This document shows, in pieces, positions 10,195 through 19,456 of a stretch of 28,992 bases of DNA. This DNA is from Plakobranchus ocellatus (lineage: Eukaryota; Mollusca; Gastropoda; Plakobranchidae). Each line of letters begins with the position of its first letter. Within the stretch, counting starts at the first letter, position 1. Made by a program: the position numbers and the translations under genes. The notes beneath the pieces were generated by a model. It saw nothing but the letters and a program-made list of their open reading frames with translations. It was not told where the DNA came from and made no database searches. The DNA lies in the NCBI GenBank assembly GCA_019648995.1, contig BLXT01003538.1, positions 849,653 through 878,644 of the forward strand, in the 5' to 3' direction.

Positions 10195-11520
10195 TTTAAA
10201 TTTTGGAAGAAAAACAGTGAATTTTTACTTTTCTAGAAGCACAGACAGCTCTTGTATTAGTAATATGGTGACATAAAGATTTTATCTGCTATCAATTTAG
10301 TTGAACTTGTCAAATTATGATTGGCAATAAATAATGAAGATTTCATTCCAATTTCCACTCTATTTAGAAGATTTCCAGGTATTGATTCATGACAGCTGCT
10401 GAATTCTATTTAAAAAGATATAAAGACAAAGATTGTTTGTCAAATATAATTTCAAAAGGGTGATTATGTACTTTTTTCATTTATGATTGATTTCTGTAAG
10501 AAAATCTAATATTTTTGTCTGTACTTTCCGTGATCTAAGGTTAACCATTCAAGATATGTATTTCAGCAATATGTAGAGATTTTTAAAATTCTTCTTTTTC
10601 TACCTCAAGGCATTAACTGAATATTTTGAATTAAAATACATACTTGTTATTGTGCCATAACTGCCATTTATATCACCAATCTGTGATTATAATAATCATT
10701 ACTAGGGCCATTTAAAAAAAAAAATTGTTTTGATGCCACATTTTATTGTTATTGTATGCATTAGATAGATATATCTTGCAATGCACATAAGAACTGAGCT
10801 TGTGTTTTATTGAAGCCTGCTTGACTGGAATTGTATTTAAAATATGACAATACTTATTTAAACTTATATTCCACATACACACACACACATTCACATATAT
10901 ATATATATCTCAATTATCATATATATATATTATCATTTAACTTGATTTTGCATTATAAATGTTTATACTAGAATCATAAGTGTTAAAAACTCTAAGGGAC
11001 TAAGAAATCCTGTAGTCTGGCCCCCAGTGCCTTTTCTTTTTATGGTCATTCCAATTTGACATTGTTGATACACGAACAAGGAAACCGGCTGCAAATTTTG
11101 TACAGAATTTACTGAGGAAACTTAGGAGGTGTAAAAAGTAACATGGGCCCCCTGCATGGTCGAATGATTAGGAACTAACAGTTGGGTCCTGATTGTTCTT
11201 GGCATACAGCATTCTGAAGTAGTTTGCCATCACTTTTCTCACCACCATCACTTTTGCCGGGTCTTAGAAGATAAAGTTACTCTTTAATGTCAGGTGGACA
11301 CAGCAGCAATGAAAAATTGACTGGGCAGAAATTGGGATTTGAACCTTGGACCTCTCATTTAGTAGCTAACTGCCCTAGGTAGATTTTATATTTCTGGAAG
11401 AGGAACATTTTGAATTGCTGTAGCCAATTTTTTTCCTTTTGAGACTTTTTCTTCTCCTTCTCCATTTTCTAACAAATCTCTCCTCTTTACTCTTTTCCCT
11501 TCCCTTTTCACTGCTTTTTA
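10195..11520 (+). repeat. Duplicated non-coding block, copy B (internally deleted)
   Basis: Collinear with blocks A and C but missing the middle: sequence matching A near 880 is followed after a short CA/TA-rich stretch by sequence matching A near 3110. It carries a SINE at 11141-11378. It then jumps from the part matching A near 3500 directly to a pyrimidine-rich tail (about 11430-11510) that resembles block C near 16426-16500, including CCTTTTGAG and CTCTTTACTC. No gene is seen. Confidence 0.65.
11141..11378 (-). mobile_element. tRNA-derived SINE, copy 2
   Basis: Similar throughout to the copy at 7413 and to the one at 13004. On the minus strand the tRNA-like head reads GGGCAGTTAGCTACTAAATG (A-box region, in the complement of about 11357-11376), followed by the B box GGTTCAAATCC (complement of 11335-11345). 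The same body follows. It is the most complete head of the three copies. Confidence 0.75.
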
Positions 11521-13003
11521 AAACTCATAAAAACACAGTTTGTCATTCCAAAATGCTTTTTTTTTTTTTTTTTTTTTTTCTTAATTTTAATTTTCTAGAA
11601 GCACACAGGTAGTATAAGTATTATTGTGACATAAAGTTTTTATCTGATATTAATTGAAGTGAACTTGTCAACTTATTTTAGGTAATAAAGATTTCATTCC
11701 ACTTTTCGCTATACATGTATTTAGAAGAAGATGCCCCAATGTTGATTTCTATTTTAAAAAAAATAGTAAAAACAGAAAAACAAAAGCGTGCAATTGAATT
11801 TTCAAGAGGGTAATTATGTAATTTTGTCATTTATGATTTGTTTTTGTAGGAAAGTCTAATATCTTTGTGTGCACTTTCTGTGATCTCAGGTTAACTTTTG
11901 AAGACACATTGTATTTCAGTATTATTTAGAGATTTTTTAACTTCTTCTTTTTTGTACCTCAAGGCATTATTTTATATTGAAAATTATAATGCATACTTAT
12001 CATTGTGCCATAACTGCGATTTATATAATCAGGCTGTGATCATAATAATCTGTATCAGGTCATTTTAAAAAAATTGTTGAAGCCACAATCTATTTTTATT
12101 GCAAGCATTAGACTCACATATCTTGCAATGTTCACAGGTACTGGGCTTGAACTTTATTGAAGCCTATTTAACTGAAATTGTATTTCGAATATGACAATAA
12201 ACTTCTTAAACAATTTGTGAAGATCCATAATTTGGGGAAGTGTCAGATGTTAGAATATTTCATGAATCAAAACCTTTTCACTTTAGGTTGTAAATGTTTT
12301 TTTTTTTTTTAAGTGTTAAATCAAATGGATTGAAAAAACAGCAAAAGACTGACATGTTACTTGATCACGGTGACCAATTTGGTTCCATTTTTCAAAAAAC
12401 ATCCAAATCTAAAAGATTGACACTCATTGGGCTATTGAGAAAAATGTATGTCTCATTATTGTTGTAAATTTTTAAAAGGTTTTCATTTTGCAAAATGGTA
12501 CCTGCATTTTCACTGAGGTAAGATTGTATAAGAATGCATTTTTCTAGGCATTTAAAAAAATATAGGAAAAATAGTACATATCTTACTATCTACTTGATGC
12601 CATGTCTCCAAGTGGAGAAAACAAAAAAGTGGTCTTTTGGTATGATGCAAATGCACTTTAACTTTCATGCTGTGCCATATTTGAAAGCAAAATTTCAACC
12701 TTCATACACTCTACTTTTGTATTGTAATGGTTGTAATGATGGGATCACGAAATACCTGCCTTACGAAAATCAACTCAAATTAAGCATATTTTGATGTTAT
12801 TGTTATAAATTTTTAAATATTTTTTGTGAAATATTTACTGTTTGTATTATTTAAAAATAAAAAAAAAATCAATACACTGAAAAATCCTGTAGTCTGGCCT
12901 CTCAGTGCCTTTTCTTTGTATGATCACTCCAATTAGAAATTGTCGATACACGAACAAGGAAACCATCTGCAAATTTTGTACAGAATTTACTGAGGAAACT
13001 TGG

Positions 13004-13226
13004 TCAAATCATTCGAGTACAAGCAGTGGAGTCCTGATTGTTTTTGCCATAAGGCACTCTGATATAGTTTGCCATTGCTTTCCTTGCCGCCTTTACTTTC
13101 ACTGGGCCATAGGAGACAAAACTACCCTTAAGTGGTGGGTAGATACAAAAGAGCAATGAAAAATTGACTTGACGCAGATTGGAATTGGAACCTCAGAACT
13201 CTTAATTGGTAGTTAACTGCCTAAGG
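13004..13226 (-). mobile_element. tRNA-derived SINE, copy 3, degenerate
   Basis: Same body as copies 1 and 2, sharing GTCCTGATTG and GTTTGCCATTGCTTTCCTTG on the plus strand. The B box is degraded (GGTTCCAATTCC, complement of 13181-13192). It occupies the same place within block C as copy 2 does within block B, so the two probably descend from one insertion. Confidence 0.7.
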
Positions 13227-13616
13227 TAGATTTTATACTTCTTGAAATGGAACATTGGGAATTGCTTTTATGATTTTGAAGTTAATAATGCAATAGATAA
13301 AAAGACGTATGGATAAGACAATGTCATCGCTGAATACAAAGTTGTAGACTTATGGGTAGTCCATCTTAAGTGTTTTCCCCCCTATTTTATATTTTTCAAC
13401 AATCAAGGCCTATGTATTTTGCATATAGTTCTCAGTAAAACTTGCAATAATTGTATGTATAGGTTATGCTACATACTTGACACATAATCAGATACAAGTG
13501 TAGGCCTATATCTTTATTTATTCAAAGATATATTTTTTTTCATGTGCCATAATATATACAGATTTTTTTTCTATAATTTTACTGTTATCAAGATTTCTTT
13601 GTCGGATTAGAAAATG

Positions 13617-13622
13617 AATAAA
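13617..13622 (+). promoter_or_regulatory. Conserved polyadenylation signal in block C
   Basis: AATAAA within the 47-nt segment shared with block A (43 of 47 identical). It would be a distal 3' end for MECR about 3.9 kb after the stop codon, or the end of a separate non-coding transcript. Confidence 0.4.
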
Positions 13623-14027
13623 ATTTACAGAAACCTCATGGATTTATGTTTTTGAGTTACATTACTACATAGCCTATGTGTGCATCTTTACTAATAGCTA
13701 CTATATATGTGCTTCTTCATGTAAGCTTGTTGGATGGCTGAAGGCTTCATTGACTCGTAATACATACAACAAGCACAACTCTACCATCACAAGACATATG
13801 ACAAAGACGTAGACAAGGACACACATACTAAACTCAACATAGGTGCAAGGTCTCCAAAAAAAAAAAAAAAAAAAAAAGATACACATTTAAAAAAAAAGAC
13901 TACATGTATTATCTATTAATACTGAATCAGATATCCACAAAGAAAACAACTAATAACCCAGAACTACAAATACCCAATCAAAACAGAAACACAGAAACCA
14001 AAAAACCCGATGTGAAAAACTAGCGTT

Positions 14028-14063
14028 AACAATAACAACAACAACAACAACAACAACAACAAC

Positions 14064-14146
<83 letters not shown>

Positions 14147-14170
14147 TAATAACAATAATAATAATAATTT
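14028..14170 (+). repeat. (AAC)n-(AAT)n compound microsatellite
   Basis: AAC triplets (about 14028-14063) pass into AAT triplets with few interruptions, up to about 14170. Confidence 0.95.
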
Positions 14171-14219
14171 TAAAAAACCCTAGTAAAAATAGATTAAAAT
14201 TATACTAAAAACTATACTA

Positions 14220-14350
14220 AATACCAACTAAAAACCCATAATTAAAAAGCCAAGTAAAAACAGTATAAAATCCATATTAAAAACCCAAGTAAAAACAGTA
14301 TAAAAATCTATATTTAAAACCCCAAGCAAAAACAAACCTATTCAAAACCC
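14220..14350 (+). repeat. Degenerate 35-bp tandem array
   Basis: Repeats of the form CCAAGTAAAAACAGTATAAA start at 14250 and 14285, with a diverged one at 14322. Each is followed by a variable A/T tail. The first two units are close copies and the outer ones are decayed. Confidence 0.65.
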
Positions 14351-16124
14351 AACCAGACCTACCCTCCCCGTGCTGATGGAAAATAAAAGACATTACAGTG
14401 ATACACAGTCATGTTTGGTTGATAAGAAAAATTGAGAGCAATGTTCGGTATCACGACAAGATATCTAAAAAAGTCATCTAAAGTCATCTTAAAATGCGAT
14501 TGATAGTAAAAAAAAAAAAAAAAAAGATGCACACCATGAAGAAAGTGAATATGTAGTGCAGAAATTTTAGGTGTTTAAGCGAAATGGAAAATAGCAGTTT
14601 TAACAGAAAGAAAATGGCAATATACACATTTTTAGTCACTAAGTGAGAAAATATCAACATGTCCATTATCTGACATAAAACATATCACTGCTTCTTGTAA
14701 GCTTTCAGTGTCAGACTAAGCGACAGAGGGGACAGATAAGTGTGTATGTGGAGAAAAATAAAACCCTATAAAAAAAACGAAAGAAAAACAAAAGTCCACG
14801 ACTAAATATAACACAAGACAAAGTGGAAAGTTCAGTTATCATCCACGCAGTGGAAGTAACTCGTGGTGCCCTAAGTAACCCAATGTTTTTATAATTATCA
14901 ACTTTCATACCAGATGACAACTATTTTGTATGTGGATAAATAATTTATCGTTTATTATCGGAAAATAAAGATAAAAATACACTCTATTTCACAAAGTGAT
15001 ATAAGTCACAAAATAAAACCCTTATAAATATTCCCACAATATGTAACTTAAGACCAGCGAAATACGGCACGAGTAATACTAAAGCACCGATGCATCCATA
15101 ACTCACACTGCGCGCAATTTTGTCCGGTGCAGCCGACATCAATTTCCACCCAGGTTATCCTCCTGTAAGGCCACTAAAGAATGGGTCTACAGGTGCAAGT
15201 TAGTCATTACTTTAACAATGAAGAGGAATTCATACAACTCTCCTTAAGATCAATAAAACATTAACAAAGCGTTTGTAATTAAATGAAGCTAAGACTCTAA
15301 AGAAGTACCATAAAGATATAAAGTGATCAAGAAAATAAAACTTCAATAACAAAAGGGTCGTCTCTATTCCTAAACTAAATGCGCAGTGAGTAAATCTAGA
15401 GACAAACTGACTCGTCTTCATGAGCCAGCTGAACCAAATCTAGACTTTTAAGAAAAACTTGAAGTATATTAAAGTATGCAAATATTATTAAAACATAAAA
15501 AAATGAATTAAAATAAAATACAACTCCAGTTGCGCTTGTAATTATCTACATCTCTTTCTTATAAAAATTCAGGGACTCGTATATGGTAGAGTATAAAGTA
15601 GCAAAGTAACACTGGTGAGGACAAAAAAATACGTCTATTCATTAGGAGAATGTTGGGCTGAATAAACGAACCCACACCTCAGACTGCGCCAGAAAAGATC
15701 CACTGATAAAACCACTCTCATACTAAATAGCTCTAAATGTATTAATTTGCGCCCTACTCTCACATTCACAAAATTAATAAACGTGTCTGACGACTAACAG
15801 AAAAAAGTTAAAAATTCATTTATGAATTATCTAAAAGAAAAACGATTGCTTAAAAATAAGTGCGTATTGGCACAAAGACGCCAAAGGACTATCTTTTATT
15901 TTATTTTCAAATTTGAAAAGGAAAAACTAATTTACTTTTCTTTCGTCTTCATCAAAGAAAATTTATTAAGAGATGACACGCAGAAGATGCATTCGTGCGT
16001 GCAACGAACAAGCCATGCATTCAGCGCTCAGGGAAGTCAGTGCGTACAATGCCAAGTAAAGGGGAGGAATTCAGTCTGAGCTGGCAACTTTTAGTTTTGT
16101 AACTACATGTAGATCGCTCCCCTT

Positions 16125-17040
16125 ATATTCATTACACGTCCGTGCTTTTCTATAATCATGTTCAGGTATGCTATAGGCCTGAACAATATATACATGTGGT
16201 TATCTGTATCAACTATGATATGTTTCATGTAAGTGTAGCGATCTCTACATTAGCATAAACCGATCGTTATGTACCATCTGCATAATCTAAAAGACTCGAA
16301 TTCTTCTGATATCAGTACCAAGATAACTTCTTTCTTTTCCCTTCTTACTTTTATGTCACTTAACTCCTCTCACTCTCTCCTCTTTTCTCTCTCTCTCTCT
16401 CTCTCTCTCCCCCCCTTTCTCTTTTTTCCTTTTGAGTTTTTTCTCCTTCATGCTCTAAATCCCTCCTCCATTCCCCCCTCTCTTTACTCTCTTTTCTTTA
16501 ACTCCTTCTTCAACCTCTCTTCCCTATGTGCTTCTCACAATCTTGCACTGTTATCTTCGTTTTTTTTAACTTAGATTTCTCCACTCTTCCTTCTTCTTTC
16601 TTTTTCTCCCCCTACCTTCTCGGCCTCCTCTTTTGCCTTCTCCCCCCTATTTTCTTTATTTCTCTCCCTTCTTCACTCATTTCATGGTATCTTTTCTTTC
16701 TTCTATTCCTCTAGATCTCCCCTTTTTTCTCTTGGTCCATCGCTTTGTGCTTTTCTTTCTTTCCTTTTCTTCATCTTCTTTGTCGCATAATATATCATCG
16801 TCTTCTTTATTTTCCCCATCTTTTATCCTTTTGTAATCTTCTCTTGCAGTGTCCAACCCCACTTTCTCTCCTTCTCTCTTAACCTCTTTCTTTCTTCTCC
16901 TCCATCCTCCCCATCCCTCCACACTTTCTTTCTTCCCATCACCCCTCCTCAGTTTGTGGAGAGCATGCGTCACAAGTTCGTTTCTTTCTTTCTTTCTTCT
17001 TCTTTTTTTTTTTACATGCAATTATGCCCAGTTTCTTTTA
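16125..17040 (+). repeat. Duplicated block, copy C, right part with long pyrimidine tract
   Basis: The GTCCGTGCTTTTCT and ATAGGCCTG landmarks (about 16139-16180) match block A near 4040-4075. From about 16340 to 17010 the plus strand is almost pure pyrimidine with short breaks, like A 4450-4680 and the tail of B. Open frames on both strands here are low-complexity artefacts. No gene is supported. Confidence 0.65.
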
Positions 17041-18600
17041 TTAAGAGTACAATAGCACATTGGTAGCAGAAAAAACGTCCAGGTGAGCTTAAAATCTTGA
17101 GAACAACTAAACAGAAATCTAACTGGCAAAACGTAATCGTCTCGTCTGCTACAGTTCTAGCAGAGATAAAAAGAAGTGGACAGTTTGAGACCTCATGATC
17201 ACTTCAATATGCAACGTTACTAGAACCATATTTTGCTATGTATTGATGGTTCGATAAATGCATGCAGAAGATAATTTTATGAGATACTTATTTTGCTTTT
17301 TACGGTTTTCTTTTGCCTATATGTTTTATCATATGCTTAGACAGTGAATTCAAAAGCACACCAGGGCCTCACTAGCCTTAATGGATTCAAATTGCCTAAT
17401 CGCCTCGCTATTCCGAAATGATTTAAAGGCGCCTAAGGACTTCGCTAACCCTAGTGGGTTCATAAGAGCTGTGCCAACAAGCCCTTTAGGGTTGAATCTA
17501 GGTAGGATGCTTCCCAATGTCTAGGTGATTCATATGCACCATTCAGTCAATCAGTCAAACCACTGGGTTAAACCTGCGGATCGCCCTCGCAATTTGGGCC
17601 TCGACGTGATAAGTGACTAAATAAAGGGAGTAAGAAGAGCAATTATAATGATTAAGCATCACAACTTAAGGTGAAATGTGCAATATAACTGGGAAGAGAG
17701 AGATACAGTCGTGTTCAGTTACCACCTCCACCTCCAGGACTACGAACTTAACTCTACAGTATTGACACCATATAGTTTTAGAGTTAGATCCATAGGGGAA
17801 AGTTAGTTCAAATTAAGGTGTTTCGCAAAGCATGGCAGATTATTTAGTACCATATCGCCATGCTTTCACAAGTTGGACTCTGATTCTTACAACACGGGAC
17901 ATGACCTCCAAAATAACTGGATACGATGATTCAAATCTAATTTTCAATATAGTCTATTATATTTAGTGTGAATAAATAATTTATTCCAGTTCTAGATTCT
18001 AAGTAGGTCCTACACATAAATAGCACCCAGCATTAAAATAAATATCTAGATTCTACTAGATATGGGCCTACTTTAGACCATGATGCTATTGTGCCTATCT
18101 ATCCTGCTGAGTTTACCCACAATACCTATCTAGACCTAAATAATTTTTTCCGTTTTTTCCCTCTTTGACACATTTTCAGTACGGTATAATAGTAACAGCA
18201 CCTTGTCAGCGGAAAAAAAAGGACAAAACACCACAAGCAAAAAGGAAATAAAACAACAAACAGACAAACTAACCAACCAACCAACCAACAACAATAACAA
18301 CAAAAAAATAAACAAACAACAAAAAGAATCATGTTCCTTTTGCTGTTGCCGCCACAAAATGGTTTATGATTAGTACTTATTTCAAATGTTCTAATAAGTA
18401 TCAAATCAACTCATAGCATTACTACTTAGTGCTTGATGAACAAGGTAAGAGATTAAAAATACTAATTACTATGGGGGAAAACATTATTATGTGTCCTATG
18501 AAGTACTGGGCTTATTTATTTATTAATTTTTTAAACTGGGTTCTGCACCAATATCAATTTTTATTAACCGAATGAAGTTGAACAGACACCGGTTCAACTA
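17041..18600. other. Gene-free interval between block C and SPAG17
   Basis: No supported gene. It holds a 10-bp inverted repeat AAAGCATGGC/GCCATGCTTT (17827-17836 and 17857-17866, 20-nt loop), a near-palindromic ATAAATAATTTAT at 17972-17984, and an A/C-rich low-complexity stretch with CCAA repeats at about 18220-18325. The stretch 17340-17600 is less AT-rich than its surroundings, but I do not recognise it. Confidence 0.55.
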
Positions 18601-18606
18601 GCTTGA

Positions 18607-18651
18607 TGCGCATGCGTAAACTCTTAGCAACAGAAATAACAAGATGGCGTC
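18607..18651 (+). promoter_or_regulatory. Putative SPAG17 core promoter: NRF1-, X-box- and YY1-like sites
   Basis: TGCGCATGCGTA (18607-18618) differs from the NRF1 palindrome by one base. It overlaps GTAAACTCTTAGCAAC (18616-18631), which has both half-sites of an RFX X-box with one mismatch on the left and a slightly long spacer. AAGATGGCGTC (18641-18651) fits the YY1 motif often found at transcription starts. RFX sites are typical of ciliary genes, which suits SPAG17. No TATA box is needed for such promoters. Confidence 0.5.
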
Positions 18652-18774
18652 AACTGTTTATCGATGGATGCAGTGATGCCTTGGCTACAAAGTTGAGATT
18701 TAATCCGATATTTGTGCAAAAATAAATAATTTATTCTTATGAGAAAGAACCAGACACAAGACAAATATGTCTAA
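18644..18774 (+). other. Three upstream ORFs before the SPAG17 start
   Basis: uORF1 18644-18676 (10 codons plus stop) begins inside the YY1-like site. uORF2 18664-18696 (10 codons plus stop) overlaps it in another frame. uORF3 18739-18774 (11 codons plus stop) overlaps the main ATG at 18767 and terminates 8 nt beyond its first base. If transcription starts upstream of 18644, all three would tend to lower SPAG17 translation. The transcription start is unknown. Confidence 0.45.
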
Positions 18775-18868
18775 GGCTGGGAAGCGTGGTAAAAGTGGCG
18801 ACGTAAAAGGTGGTCCCGCTGGGGGCGGAAAGTGGGACCAAGTTTTATCGTCTAGCTCTTTTCAAGAG
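18767..18868 (+). CDS. SPAG17: SPAG17 exon 1 (residues 1-34)
   Basis: ATG followed by a short Lys/Gly-rich, disordered-looking leader ending in KWDQVLSSSSFQE. The donor GAG|GTAAGG is strong and leaves phase 0. The start is the first ATG in frame with exon 2. The basic leader parallels the Lys-rich start of vertebrate SPAG17. Confidence 0.8.
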
Positions 18869-19386
18869 GTAAGGAAGGGATAGACTTTAGATCTCTGGAA
18901 ATCTAGAATAATAAATATTTGAAAATAAAATCTAAATAATATCCATATATCCTCAAAAATCATCTTTGAAAGTCAAGTGTAAAATTGCACTACTAGATCT
19001 AGTCTACATCTTGCACCGAAATGCCGGACATTCTCAGACTACTAAAAATGCACAGGCAATGACTAGCCAATAGGCTAACCAACAATAGGAGCCATTCGAA
19101 AGTATTAATTTGCAAAAGCAATCAGATTATTTGCCTCATTATTGACAATTCTCCCAACAATACCATGTCAGGAGTCTAAACCTACATTTTAAAATTTGAT
19201 CTCTAGATGTAGATCTAGTCACATTCTTAATATTTTCGTGAGAATGTAAATTTGCATGATCTATATGGACCTTCATTCTTTGAATAAAGTTTTTTTTTAA
19301 TCATAAAACTATACCCAAAGCCTGTGGCTCATTTTAAAAGCCTACTTAACATTCTCACATTCGGTTAATGATGTAAAGGTTTTTAA

Positions 19387-19456
<70 letters not shown>

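Larger units (their letters stand above)
11540..13690 (+). repeat. Duplicated non-coding block, copy C, left part
   Basis: Starts with a poly-T run (11559-11579) and then follows block A with two deletions, at A 1180-2310 and A 2710-3185. It includes a SINE at 13004-13226 and the conserved AATAAA segment at 13605-13651. Similarity to A breaks off near 13690 and resumes near 16125. No gene is seen; an 86-codon open frame at 12534 is not supported. Confidence 0.7.
13690..16125. other. 2.4-kb A-rich sequence interrupting block C
   Basis: No counterpart exists in block A. The A-B-C similarity stops near 13690 (CATCTTTACT) and resumes near 16130 (TTACACGTCCGTG), so TTAC occurs at both edges and could be a short target-site duplication. 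I see no terminal inverted repeats, transposase or reverse transcriptase. It contains poly-A runs, a triplet array, a degenerate 35-bp array and unremarkable AT-rich sequence. Open frames (for example 85 codons from 15822) match nothing known. A deletion in block A is the alternative. Confidence 0.45.

Noticed and set aside
15822..16079. 85-codon frame in the sequence interrupting block C
   Set aside because: No recognisable domain, no splice or promoter support, and a length expected by chance.
16269..17055. Several open frames of 60-114 codons on both strands
   Set aside because: They are low-complexity products of the long C/T tract (Ser/Leu/Phe on one strand, Lys/Glu/Arg on the other).
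18126..18404. Minus-strand 92-codon frame rich in Cys, Phe, Leu and Val, like a membrane protein
   Set aside because: The hydrophobic run is the reverse translation of A/C-rich low-complexity DNA with CCAA repeats.
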